This document shows, piece by piece, positions 1 to 8,633 of a stretch of DNA of 64,000 nt; the stretch's first letter is position 1, and the number at the start of each line of letters is the position of its first letter. Where the stretch lies: contig NZ_LS422985.1 in NCBI RefSeq assembly GCF_900411375.1, positions 1 through 64,000 on the forward strand. Direction: 5' to 3'. The position numbers and the translations under genes were made by a program. The notes under the pieces were generated by a model. That model ran no database searches, was not told where the DNA came from, and saw nothing but the letters and a program-made list of their open reading frames with translations. The DNA comes from Lentilactobacillus raoultii (GTDB lineage Bacteria > Bacillota > Bacilli > Lactobacillales > Lactobacillaceae).

Positions 1-130
1 AGCACTCCTTTGTATCTTTCTTTTGTCAATTAAAGTATACAGCGCAGGAGCCCTTGCGTTTTAATTTTGATCAGAAAAAGCCAAAAATCACGCAATATTG
101 AAGTGATTTTTAGCTTTCAAGTTTCAGTTA
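1..130. mobile_element. Right end of an insertion element (copy 1, left part outside the window)
   Basis: All 130 bases are identical to 47491-47620 in the same orientation. The last 25 bases (106-130) are the terminal inverted repeat that the complete small element at 47361-47620 carries at both ends. The unit contains a subterminal hairpin (about 77-117, AAAGC...GCTTT arms). The repeat starts at base 1 only because the window starts there, so the copy may belong to a full insertion sequence or to another small non-autonomous element. No transposase is visible inside the window. Confidence 0.8.
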
Positions 131-691
131 TGTTTAATAAAACAATATTGACTTTGTTTACGAAAACGATTACATTTATCTTGCAAACCAATTTATTTGA
201 AGATACATTCAAGGTTGTTGTGAACTTTAGTATTAGTGTACCGGGAGAAGAAATTCATCGTGTATAAAGACGTGGTTGATTTTTAAATTTTAGTTTTAAT
301 AGAGTAAGTTAAGAAGCCACAACTAGTTTTATTTTTATTAGAACCAAAACAAAATTTTTATTAAGTCTTTTTTAGTAAAATCGATGGTTCAAATATCAAT
401 TATTAATGTTGATTTTTGAAGATAAATACAATAAAAATATTTATTACTGACAACATAATCCTTTTTAAAACGCTAAACAACTAATAAAAATGTTTAATGT
501 TTAGCAAAAAAATCGAAACAATATTAAAAATGTTATTGTAATCGTTTTCTTGGATGATATTATATGGTTGTGCACAGGGACATGACCTAAATGTTAAAGG
601 GGATTGTCTCAATAGATTCATTGGTTTATTGATGACTAGTCATAAAAAACTATAAAGTCACTTAAAGTCATTTAATGAAAGAAGGATGAAA
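131..691. other. AT-rich intergenic region upstream of the GH27 operon
   Basis: No convincing gene. An open frame at 67-267 begins inside the mobile-element repeat and lacks a ribosome site. The segment holds an inverted copy of the cre-like word at 161-174 (CGAAAACGATTACA) and the GH27 promoter near 536-563. Composition is strongly AT-rich. The stretch just right of the element (about 180-260) could be a decayed gene end, but nothing recognisable remains. Confidence 0.5.
536..563 (+). promoter_or_regulatory. Promoter with overlapping cre site for the GH27 operon
   Basis: A -35 TTGTAA (536-541), 16-base spacer and -10 TATTAT (558-563). The word TGTAATCGTTTTCT (537-550) matches the CcpA cre consensus TGWNANCGNTNWCA at 13 of 14 positions and overlaps the -35, so repression by CcpA is expected. 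The same 13-base core and a downstream GTGCACA word recur in the GH43 promoter (8550-8578), pointing to shared control of the two sugar clusters. Confidence 0.6.
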
Positions 692-1990
692 ATGCCTGAA
701 AATTTCCGCCAGTTCGCCCAAGTGCCTCCCAAAGGATGGAATAGTTGGAACGGCTATGGTGCTTCAGTTCGAGAGGACGAAGTTAAACGAAATGCTGATC
801 ATATGAGCCGACATTTAAAGAAATATGGTTGGAAGTATATTACCGTTGATATTCAGTGGTATGAGCCTAAAGCGGATTCATCAACTTACCATAATTTCTA
901 CCCACTGGTAATGGACCAATATTCCCGCTTAATGCCGGATAGCAAGCGATTCCCGTCAGCAGCTAATGGTGTCGGATTTAAACCGCTAGCTGATTATATC
1001 CATAATTTAGGATTAAAGTTTGGCATTCATATTATGCGTGGTATCCCACGTCAGGCGGTTCATAGTGCTGCTCCAATTAAAGGGACAGATAAGACGGCCC
1101 GAGATATTGCCCTAAATAATATTTGCCCTTGGAATTCCGATATGTATGGCGTGAACGTTGATATGCCTGAAGGCCAACTTTATTACGATTCTCTGATGGC
1201 ACTTTATGCGTCATGGGGCGTTGACTTTATTAAGTGTGATGACATTGCAAATTCAGTTATTTACAATGGAACATTGAAAAAAGAAGTCGAAGCGCTCCGA
1301 AAAGCAATCGATAAAACTAATCGTGAGATTGTGCTGTCACTTTCACCCGGACCGGCGCCAATTGCGAATGGGTCATTTTTTCAAAGAAATGCTAATATGT
1401 GGCGAATTACTGATGATTTTTGGGATGAGTGGCGATTACTTTATAACATGTTTGATCGTGCTGAGGAGTGGTCAGCACTCTCGCGACCTGGAAACTGGCC
1501 GGATTGTGACATGTTGCCGCTTGGACACATTGGCATCCGCTCTGTTGATGGGCCTGGTGGAAATCGCCAAACTCGGTTTACAAAAGCAGAACAAAAAACG
1601 ATGATGACCCTTTGGAGCTTGATGCAATCACCACTGATTATGGGTGGCGAGTTAACGGACATGGATGAATGGACTTCTAATCTGTTAACCAATACTGAAC
1701 TTCTTGAAATGGATAATCATATTATTGAAAAATATCAGCTATTTCGTGATAAGCGATTGATTGTTTGGAAAGCGATAAGTTCAGATGCTAATTACTATGG
1801 TCTGTTTAATGTTTCAAATGAAAAACTTAAATTAACTCCAGAACAGTTAGCAAGTATGGGGATTTCGTATACCGGACGGATGATTTGGGAAGACCATGAA
1901 TTGTCAAAGCTGTCAGCTATTTTAATTGAATCACATGACGTTTGTTTAATTAAGCAAAATTTAGAAGGGAAGGTAACAGGCAATGATTAG
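692..1990 (+). CDS. GH27 glycosidase, probable beta-L-arabinopyranosidase or alpha-galactosidase
   Basis: A 432-residue (beta/alpha)8 retaining glycosidase. Family GH27 is shown by GWNSWN (15-20), FIKCDD with the probable nucleophile D183, the acid/base segment RITDD (D241/D242), GNWPDCDM and LWSLMQSPLIMGG. There is no signal peptide, so it acts in the cytoplasm. The motif that in alpha-galactosidases reads V/I-D-D-C-W is V-D-I-Q-W here (I54 in place of Asp), the change known from the GH27 beta-L-arabinopyranosidase of Geobacillus. The start at 692 is chosen because GAAGGA lies 5 bases upstream; an ATG at 686 abuts that site. It overlaps the transporter gene by 8 bases. Substrate is inferred. 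Confidence 0.9.
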   Translation: MPENFRQFAQVPPKGWNSWNGYGASVREDEVKRNADHMSRHLKKYGWKYITVDIQWYEPKADSSTYHNFYPLVMDQYSRLMPDSKRFPSAANGVGFKPLADYIHNLGLKFGIHIMRGIPRQAVHSAAPIKGTDKTARDIALNNICPWNSDMYGVNVDMPEGQLYYDSLMALYASWGVDFIKCDDIANSVIYNGTLKKEVEALRKAIDKTNREIVLSLSPGPAPIANGSFFQRNANMWRITDDFWDEWRLLYNMFDRAEEWSALSRPGNWPDCDMLPLGHIGIRSVDGPGGNRQTRFTKAEQKTMMTLWSLMQSPLIMGGELTDMDEWTSNLLTNTELLEMDNHIIEKYQLFRDKRLIVWKAISSDANYYGLFNVSNEKLKLTPEQLASMGISYTGRMIWEDHELSKLSAILIESHDVCLIKQNLEGKVTGND

Positions 1991-3347
1991 TTCAGATCAC
2001 GTGGAAATTGCGACAAAAAATAAGTCGGACAAACTATCATTAGGACAGCTGATTAATTATTCCTCAGCAAGCCTTGGTGAAAACATTGTTTGGGGACTTG
2101 TCGGCACTTATCTACTAATTTTCTATACGGATAGTTGGGGATTGAATGCTGGAGCAGTTGGACTATTAATGTTAATTGCACGATTCGTTGACGCATTTAC
2201 GGATATCTTTATTGGGATTGGTGTTGATAACACTAACACACGTTGGGGCAAGTTTCGACCATGGATTTTTATGGGTGGAATTATCTGCACAATTGTGACA
2301 ATTTCATTATTTATTTCACCGAATTTTAGTGCAGGTGGCAAGCTGATTTACGCATACATTACGTACATTGCTTGGAGCATTAGCTATTCAACTGTGGACA
2401 TCCCGTATTGGTCGATTGCCGCTGCGATCACTCGTGACCCGGCAGATCGAGCAAAGGCAGTCACGATTCCCCGAAGCGTTGCCAATGTCGGTGGTTGGAT
2501 CGCCAGTGTGATTGTACTACCGCTAGTGGCGCTATTTAACGGCTATACTGGTGCTGCCATTGCGATCTCACTTTTCTATCTCTTGTCAGTAATGGTAACC
2601 GCGTTTGGCGTTAAAGAACGCTATGTAGTTCCTCGTCAGGAACATCAATCCTTGATTAAGGTTGTCAAAGGCTTCTTTGGTCAAAATCGGCCATTCAGAA
2701 TGGTTATCATTGCTTTATTCATTTTGGAAATTACCTACTATACCCGCGGTGCTATGCAGGTTTATTACGTTAAGTATAATTTGAATGCGGTTGCATTTAC
2801 GGCAGTGTTCTTAGGTGTATGTACAGCTTTCCAAATTGTTGGCGGATTATTTGTTCCTTGGACTCAAAAACACTTTGGAAAACGAAAAACAGCTCTTTTT
2901 TCAAATGTTATGATGGGCCTTTCATTCTGCCTAACTGCATTAACGCCAACTAATGTCGTTTTAGTAACGGTTTGGAATTCGATGGTCTCATTCTTCTTTG
3001 GGCTTAGTTTTGTGACAATGTCGGCAATGCTACCGGATGTCGTTGATTATGATGAGTGGAAAGGCGGCGAACGTTCTGAAGGTATGATTTTTTCGCTTAA
3101 CATTTTTAAATCAAAGGTTGCTGCTGGATTATCAAGTGGCGTCGCTGGTTGGGTACTTGCGTGGGCTGGTTACCAGGCCAACCCTACCCAAAGCTCACAT
3201 ACTTTATTTTGGATGATGATGATTTTCTCCCTGATTCCAGGGATCATTGCAATTTTAGGATTTATTCCAATTAAGCGTTATGGCATCACACCACAGGTCC
3301 AAGCACAAATGCTTAGTGATCTATCTAAAAAGACTAAAAACAATTAG
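1983..3347 (+). CDS. GPH-family glycoside:cation symporter (MelB-like)
   Basis: A 454-residue membrane transporter with about 12 hydrophobic segments. The signature ARFVDAFTDIFIG followed by TRWGKFRPWI (about 60-90) is that of glycoside-pentoside-hexuronide symporters, including the paired Asp residues of MelB that bind cation and sugar. It lacks the C-terminal IIA domain found in LacS. Its ATG follows GGAAGG and overlaps the GH27 gene, so the two are translationally coupled. It should import the substrate of the flanking GH27 and GH36 enzymes, an alpha-galactoside or an arabinoside. Which one cannot be read from sequence. Confidence 0.92.
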   Translation: MISSDHVEIATKNKSDKLSLGQLINYSSASLGENIVWGLVGTYLLIFYTDSWGLNAGAVGLLMLIARFVDAFTDIFIGIGVDNTNTRWGKFRPWIFMGGIICTIVTISLFISPNFSAGGKLIYAYITYIAWSISYSTVDIPYWSIAAAITRDPADRAKAVTIPRSVANVGGWIASVIVLPLVALFNGYTGAAIAISLFYLLSVMVTAFGVKERYVVPRQEHQSLIKVVKGFFGQNRPFRMVIIALFILEITYYTRGAMQVYYVKYNLNAVAFTAVFLGVCTAFQIVGGLFVPWTQKHFGKRKTALFSNVMMGLSFCLTALTPTNVVLVTVWNSMVSFFFGLSFVTMSAMLPDVVDYDEWKGGERSEGMIFSLNIFKSKVAAGLSSGVAGWVLAWAGYQANPTQSSHTLFWMMMIFSLIPGIIAILGFIPIKRYGITPQVQAQMLSDLSKKTKNN

Positions 3348-3423
3348 GTTTAAAAATCGCTTGCATTTACTTCGAAAGTTTGAATAACACCCCAAGTCCA
3401 TTATTAATAGTAAATGCAAGATA

Positions 3424-3456
3424 AAACTGGAGTGATTCTGACCACTCCAGTTTTTG
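3424..3456 (+). terminator. Rho-independent terminator after the GPH transporter
   Basis: An 11-bp stem (AAACTGGAGTG with its complement), an 8-base loop and a T run. A second, longer-range inverted repeat just upstream (about 3359-3370 with 3409-3420, CTTGCATTTACT) may add a competing structure. The GH36 gene downstream therefore probably receives only read-through or has its own promoter. Confidence 0.8.
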
Positions 3457-3508
3457 ATACACGTGGGTATTTTCAAATAACAATTTTTAAAATAAGGAGC
3501 AGTAATCT

Positions 3509-5728
3509 ATGGCAATTAATGTGAATCAAAATCAAACACTTTTCCATCTTCAAACAGATCACACCAGTTATATCTTTGATGTGATGCCAAATGGTGAATT
3601 AGGACAGTTGTATTACGGCAGCAGAGTTCACCAGAAAAGTGATTATCAAAATTTAGCCTCACGAGAATGGCATAATGATACGCCATCTTGGACGGAGGAA
3701 GCACTTGATGTTCAACCGGAATTGTTGAAACAAGAATATGCATCCTTTGGGAAAGGTGATTTTAGATATCCTGCTTTTGAAGTCACTTTGGAAAACGGCA
3801 GTAACATTTCAGAGTTGCAATTCACAGGTTATCAAATCCACCCCGGTAAGAATAGATTGCAGGGGCTGCCATCGACTTTTGATGATAATGGTGACGATGC
3901 TCAAACATTGGAAATCACTTTGGAAGATTCGTTGAGCAAATTAGAGGTGGTTTTAAGCTATGCTGTTTTTCCACATCAAGATGTTATCATTAGGAGCGCT
4001 AAATTTATTAATCGGGGCAATCAAAAAATACAAGTCAATCAAGCGTTGAGTTTACAGTTAGATTTACCTGATGACGATTATGAATTGGTTCAATTTTCAG
4101 GAACTTGGGCCCGCGAACGCCATTTATACAGGAACAAAATTCATTCAGGAATTCAAAGCATTAGTAGTATGCGAACAGCATCCAGTCACCAACAAAATCC
4201 TTACTTTATGTTGGTACGTCCAAATACCGATGAAGATTCGGGAGAGGCATTAGGAGTTAACTTAATCTATTCCGGCAATTTTTTAGACCAGGTTGAAGTT
4301 GATCAATTTAACACCACGCGCATTTTAGCCGGGATTAATCCTACTGGGTTTGGTTGGAACTTAGAACCAGCTGCCAGTTTTCAAACACCTGAAGCTGTTC
4401 TAAGCTTTACTGATAAAGGGACCAACCAATTAAGCCAACAACTGGGACACTTTTATCAATTACATCTTGTCAACCCACACTTTGCGCATCAATTAAGGCC
4501 ATTATTGGTAAACAATTGGGAAGCGACAACTTTTGATATTGATGAGCAAAAACTGGTAAACTTTGCTAAATCAGCAAAGAAACTTGGGTTGGAAATGTTA
4601 GTGGTAGATGATGGCTGGTTCGGTCATCGAAATAATGATCGAAGTTCATTGGGGGATTGGTTTGTTAATAAAGCAAAGTTTCCTAATGGCTTAGTCTCAT
4701 TGGCTGAGCGGGTTCACTCGATTGGGTTGAAATTTGGGCTTTGGTTCGAACCGGAAATGATTTCAAAAGATAGTGAACTTTATGAAGCTCATCCGGATTG
4801 GATGATTAAAACACCGGGACGTCATAGCACACCTCAGCGTCATCAATTTGTTCTTGACATGACTCGGTCTGAAGTAGTTGATTATCTTTATTATGCAATG
4901 GCTAAGATGATCGATGAAAATAAACTGGATTACATTAAATGGGATATGAATCGCAATATTACTGAAATGTACGGGATGAAATTAAGGGCTGATCAGCAGA
5001 CAGAATTTTCGCATCGGTATATTTTAGGCGTTTACAACCTCTACGAACGATTAACAAAACAGTTTCCGAAAGTACTCTTTGAATCGTGTGCTTCTGGCGG
5101 TGGTCGATTTGACTTGGGAATGATGTACTATGCGCCACAGGCTTGGACAAGTGACAATACGGATGCAATTGAACGACTTAAAATTCAGTACAGCACTTCT
5201 TATGGTTATTCCCAATCAATGATGGGAGCCCACGTTTCGGATGTTCCAAACGATCAGGATAAAAGGATTACGCCCCTTAGTACACGGGCTGATGTGGCCT
5301 TTTTCGGCGACTTTGGCTATGAATTAGACATCACTCATTTATCTAAAGAAGATGAGGAATTGATTAAGCGTCAAGTTCAATTCTATAAAAAATATCGACA
5401 ATTATTTCAATTTGGTGATTTTTATCGAATTGATAGTCCTTATGAAAAAGGCGGTAATATTGTCAGTTGGGAAGTTGTTGACTCAAAGAAAGAGAATGCG
5501 ATTGCAGCACGCTACCAATTGTTAAACGTAGCGAACGCACCATACGCTCGAATAAAATTTAAGGGGTTAGATCCCGACAAGCAGTATCAGGTTAATGAGG
5601 ACACAGAGGTGTTTTATGGTAGTGAATTGATGAATGCCGGCTATTTTGTCCCGTCAGTTCAATCGACGGTTCAAAGAGGGGCGTCAGCTGATTTTAATGC
5701 CAAATTATTTGTTATAAAAGCCAGGTAA
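3509..5728 (+). CDS. melA: GH36 alpha-galactosidase
   Basis: A 739-residue intracellular alpha-galactosidase of the typical lactobacillar MelA length; it releases galactose from melibiose, raffinose and related sugars. GH36 motifs in order: VVDDGWFG, GLWFEPEM, DYIKWDMNRN with nucleophile D479, ESCASGGGRFD and TSDNTDA with acid/base D549. The two catalytic positions and their spacing are close to those of characterised Lactobacillus MelA. It has no signal peptide. AAGGAG precedes the ATG. The ArsR-type regulator gene starts 21 bases after its stop, so the two are probably co-transcribed. Confidence 0.96.
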   Translation: MAINVNQNQTLFHLQTDHTSYIFDVMPNGELGQLYYGSRVHQKSDYQNLASREWHNDTPSWTEEALDVQPELLKQEYASFGKGDFRYPAFEVTLENGSNISELQFTGYQIHPGKNRLQGLPSTFDDNGDDAQTLEITLEDSLSKLEVVLSYAVFPHQDVIIRSAKFINRGNQKIQVNQALSLQLDLPDDDYELVQFSGTWARERHLYRNKIHSGIQSISSMRTASSHQQNPYFMLVRPNTDEDSGEALGVNLIYSGNFLDQVEVDQFNTTRILAGINPTGFGWNLEPAASFQTPEAVLSFTDKGTNQLSQQLGHFYQLHLVNPHFAHQLRPLLVNNWEATTFDIDEQKLVNFAKSAKKLGLEMLVVDDGWFGHRNNDRSSLGDWFVNKAKFPNGLVSLAERVHSIGLKFGLWFEPEMISKDSELYEAHPDWMIKTPGRHSTPQRHQFVLDMTRSEVVDYLYYAMAKMIDENKLDYIKWDMNRNITEMYGMKLRADQQTEFSHRYILGVYNLYERLTKQFPKVLFESCASGGGRFDLGMMYYAPQAWTSDNTDAIERLKIQYSTSYGYSQSMMGAHVSDVPNDQDKRITPLSTRADVAFFGDFGYELDITHLSKEDEELIKRQVQFYKKYRQLFQFGDFYRIDSPYEKGGNIVSWEVVDSKKENAIAARYQLLNVANAPYARIKFKGLDPDKQYQVNEDTEVFYGSELMNAGYFVPSVQSTVQRGASADFNAKLFVIKAR

Positions 5729-5749
5729 TTGAAAGCTGAGGGGTATTTG

Positions 5750-6640
5750 ATGGAATTAGATATTACGGACCGTTCGCTCGCTGCTTATAAAGCATTGGCG
5801 AGCCCTGTTAGGTTAAAGATTATTCGGGATTTATCAGAACGTAAAATGAGTATCAGTGAGCTTGCAAACAACCTTGGGTTGAGCAGTACAATTACAGCGA
5901 TGCATTTGGATAAATTAGCTAAAGCAGGATTGATTCAGTTTGAAAAATCCGGTCACAATAAAATGGCAAAGTTAGTGGTAGACCGAATTAATGTCACATT
6001 TCCTACAGAAATCTATCCCTCCTTTGATGTCTATGAAACACAAATGCCGGTTGGCTATTTTACCAATTATTCGGTTTCACCATCTTGCGGTATGGCTGGG
6101 CCGACAGATTATATCGGTAAAGTAGATGATGCTTCATACTTCATGGATCCGGGCAGAATCAAAGCCGGGATGATTTGGTGGAATGATGGCTTTGTGGAAT
6201 ATCAGTTTCCTAATCACTTAAGCGATAAAGATACGTTACAAATGATAGATTTATCAGCCGAATTAGGGTCTGAGTTCCCGTTTTCCAATAACGTCTGGCC
6301 GTCTGACATCACGTTTTACATTAACGGTGTCAAAATTGGCACATGGACCAGTCCAGGAGATTTTTCCGATATTCGGGGCAAATTCACCCCACTGTGGGTA
6401 CCGGATAATGTTAATCAGTATGGGTTGTTAAAAACAATTCGAATTACGGACCATGGCAGTTATTTGGATGGTCAGCCATTCACCAAAACGTCGATTCAAG
6501 ATATCGATACGCACCGACATTCTTTTTCGGTTAGATTTGCAATTAGGAAAAATGCCAAACATAAGGGTGGCTGTACGATTTTCGGCAAGGGGTTTGGCAA
6601 TTACAATCAGGATATCGACTTAAAACTATTTCATAGTTGA
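5750..6640 (+). CDS. ArsR-type winged-helix regulator with a large C-terminal domain (paralogue 1)
   Basis: A 296-residue regulator. Residues about 8-75 form an ArsR-like winged helix (KALASPVRLKIIRDLS, SISELANNLGLSSTITAMHLDKL). The remaining ~220 residues form a separate domain rich in Trp, Gly and Phe, with IKAGMIWW, GSEFPFSNNVWPSDITFY, GTWTSPGDFSDIRG and GGCTIFGKGFGNY. That domain probably senses the inducing sugar, which is inference. No metal-binding ArsR motif is evident. The start at 5750 is preferred over an upstream TTG because GAGGGG lies 6 bases before it and the length then equals that of the paralogue at 7466-8356. Confidence 0.85.
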   Translation: MELDITDRSLAAYKALASPVRLKIIRDLSERKMSISELANNLGLSSTITAMHLDKLAKAGLIQFEKSGHNKMAKLVVDRINVTFPTEIYPSFDVYETQMPVGYFTNYSVSPSCGMAGPTDYIGKVDDASYFMDPGRIKAGMIWWNDGFVEYQFPNHLSDKDTLQMIDLSAELGSEFPFSNNVWPSDITFYINGVKIGTWTSPGDFSDIRGKFTPLWVPDNVNQYGLLKTIRITDHGSYLDGQPFTKTSIQDIDTHRHSFSVRFAIRKNAKHKGGCTIFGKGFGNYNQDIDLKLFHS

Positions 6641-6662
6641 ATGACTTTGGCAAAAGAACATT

Positions 6663-6720
6663 AAAAAGCCTTAAAGAATCCGTCATTAAATAAATTGACG
6701 GCTTCCCTAAGGCTTTTTTT
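6663..6720 (+). terminator. Terminator after the regulator gene
   Basis: AAAAAGCCTTA pairs with TAAGGCTTTTT, with a nested CCGTCAA/TTGACGG stem, and ends in a T run. It closes the GH27-GPH-GH36-ArsR transcription unit. Confidence 0.85.
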
Positions 6721-6828
6721 GAAATTTGTCAAAAATAAATGGTTCTCTGATGATAAAGCTAAATAGTCAAGATCATGATTTTTAAAATAAGCGCGCTATT
6801 CTCTGTGGATTACCTGTTTTTGATTTAC

Positions 6829-7437
6829 TCACTTGTCTTGGATTTCACTCGTTGTCGTAAATAGAAATCGGCGAGATAGCTCAACTAAAATTGGGTTCAT
6901 CGGCGTTGCTAGTTCCCGCCAGTTTCGTTCAATAAAGGGTTGGAATTTGTTCAAGGCACCTTCTTCAAGCTTTTTACTGTCGGTCAGTAAATGGCGTAGG
7001 TCAATTGTAAACTCCTGGAGTGTGACTTTGTCGGCTTCAGTTTGCATCTTATCCTTGCAGGCAATTAACTGGGATAAGTAGCCGTCATACGCGGTATTAG
7101 TATTTCCAGCATCGCCGGGGGTGAAGTTTGAATGAATGACTTGACTTTCCTTGAGTTTCAATTGCCGTAAGTAGTTTCGACCATCCGGAGTTAACCAGTG
7201 CCTGGCTCTGTTACTGAAAAGCTTGACGCCATCCACATAATCCAACTCAAAAGTGGCCGTTAAAATCTTTTCATGTTTTTGATCCATTGATACCAGCTCA
7301 GATAAAATGTCGGGTGCCGAGTAGTTGTTATTCTTTCCAAACTCAATTAACTGGCGAACGACTTTTAAATTGATTTGATTAAGCTGGGTTTCCAAATAAC
7401 TCAAAATAAATTCACGTTTTTTGTCATCAGTTTGCAT
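6829..7437 (-). CDS. Hypothetical protein, possible winged-helix fold, coupled to ArsR paralogue 2
   Basis: A 202-residue soluble protein not recognised as a member of a named family. The N-terminal ~100 residues are helical and end in LTPDGRNYLRQL, which resembles the wing region of PadR/YjcQ-like winged helices; the C-terminal half is predicted helical and charged. The ATG follows GAGGTGG and lies 28 bases after the stop of the ArsR-type gene on the same strand, so the two share a transcript. A co-regulator or accessory role in sugar control is inferred from position only. Confidence 0.7.
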   Translation of the reverse strand: MQTDDKKREFILSYLETQLNQINLKVVRQLIEFGKNNNYSAPDILSELVSMDQKHEKILTATFELDYVDGVKLFSNRARHWLTPDGRNYLRQLKLKESQVIHSNFTPGDAGNTNTAYDGYLSQLIACKDKMQTEADKVTLQEFTIDLRHLLTDSKKLEEGALNKFQPFIERNWRELATPMNPILVELSRRFLFTTTSEIQDK

Positions 7438-7465
7438 GATATTGCCACCTCATTTGATAGATTTA

Positions 7466-8356
7466 TTAACTGTGGAAAAGCTTCATCGAGATATCTTGGT
7501 CATAGTTGCCAAACCCTTGGCCAAAGATCGTACAGCCACCTTTATGCTTAGCATCATCCTTAATTGCAAAACGCACGGTGATAGTTGGTTGACGCCAGTC
7601 AATATCGTCGATTGAAATATCGGTAAAGGGTTGCCCATCTAAATAGCTACCGTGGTTAGTCACTCTGACAATTTTTAATTGGCCGTATTGATTAACGTTG
7701 TCCGGTACCCAATCAGGTGTGTATTTACCACGAATGTCAGAAAAATCACCAGGACTGGTCCACGTGCCAATTTCCACGCCGTTAATGTAAAACGTGATAT
7801 CAGATGGCCAGACGTTGTTCGAAAAGGGGAATTCAGACCCTAACTCCATCGAAAGATCTAACATTTCTAATTTATCCTGCTTCTCCAAATAATTGGGAAA
7901 CTGGTATTCGACAAAGCCGTTTGTCCACCAAATCATCCCGGCTTTGATTCGATCAGGACTCATGAAATAGGTCGGGTTATCCACTTTGCCGATATAATCA
8001 TTTTTACCGGCAAGCCCGCAGGACGGGGTGACCGAGTAATTAGTGAACTGGCCAACCGGTACTTGTGTATTGTAAACCGCAAAGGCCGGATAAATGGTCT
8101 TAGGAAAATGAACGTTGATATTATCGACTTTCAAGTATGAAATCTTTTTATGACCATGACGTTCAAAACCAATAATGCCGGCTTCAGCAAGTTTGTTTAA
8201 GTGCATCAAGACGATGGCACTGCTTAACTTTAATGTTTTTGACAATTCTTGGACGCTCATTCGCTTGGTTGACAGTTCTTGAATAATATTAATTCGTACG
8301 GAACTTGCAAGCGCTTTATAGACTTCCAATGAATCTTGGGAAATATCCAAATCCAT
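7466..8356 (-). CDS. ArsR-type winged-helix regulator with a large C-terminal domain (paralogue 2)
   Basis: A 296-residue paralogue of the protein encoded at 5750-6640. The winged helix (about 8-75; KALASSVRINIIQEL, MSVQELSKTLKLSS) has diverged more than the C-terminal domain, where long blocks such as GSEFPFSNNVWPSDITFY and GTWTSPGDFSDIRGK are unchanged. The gene is divergent from the GH43 arabinan cluster and probably controls it. The ATG follows AAAGGTGATG. A cre-like word at 8471-8484 lies in its upstream region. Retention of the C-terminal domain suggests both proteins sense related ligands while binding different operators. Confidence 0.85.
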   Translation of the reverse strand: MDLDISQDSLEVYKALASSVRINIIQELSTKRMSVQELSKTLKLSSAIVLMHLNKLAEAGIIGFERHGHKKISYLKVDNINVHFPKTIYPAFAVYNTQVPVGQFTNYSVTPSCGLAGKNDYIGKVDNPTYFMSPDRIKAGMIWWTNGFVEYQFPNYLEKQDKLEMLDLSMELGSEFPFSNNVWPSDITFYINGVEIGTWTSPGDFSDIRGKYTPDWVPDNVNQYGQLKIVRVTNHGSYLDGQPFTDISIDDIDWRQPTITVRFAIKDDAKHKGGCTIFGQGFGNYDQDISMKLFHS

Positions 8357-8470
8357 CCGGCATCACCTTTCAATTTCTATCTTATGTGTTTTTCTTTGTG
8401 ACGGGTATCGTTATATCGAACTTTTGGATCTTTTGTAGTTAAGATTCATATTTTTATGAATCTTTTTAAA

Positions 8471-8484
8471 TGTAACCGCTTAAG
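8471..8484 (-). promoter_or_regulatory. Candidate cre/operator upstream of ArsR paralogue 2
   Basis: TGTAACCGCTTAAG is a partial match to the cre consensus. It sits about 115 bases upstream of the leftward regulator gene and about 65 bases before the GH43 promoter, in the divergent intergenic region. Confidence 0.35.
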
Positions 8485-8549
8485 ACAACCTTTATATTAG
8501 CAAAAAGCCAATTCTAAGTCAAAATAACAATCAAAGTTTACAAAAACCA

Positions 8550-8578
8550 TTGTAATCGTTTTCGGATAACCATATGAT
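8550..8578 (+). promoter_or_regulatory. Promoter with cre site for the arabinan cluster
   Basis: A -35 TTGTAA (8550-8555), 17-base spacer and -10 TATGAT (8573-8578). TGTAATCGTTTTCG (8551-8564) overlaps the -35 and matches cre at 13 of 14 positions. Its core equals that of the GH27 promoter and its full 14 bases equal the reverse complement of 161-174. Confidence 0.6.
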
Positions 8579-8633
8579 AAGAACGTGCACAAGAGATTAA
8601 ACAAATCACGTGATTGGAAAAGGAGAACTGACA

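Noticed and set aside
67-267. 66-residue open frame at the left end
   Set aside because: It begins inside the mobile-element repeat, has no ribosome site and its start is not present at the second copy's flank.
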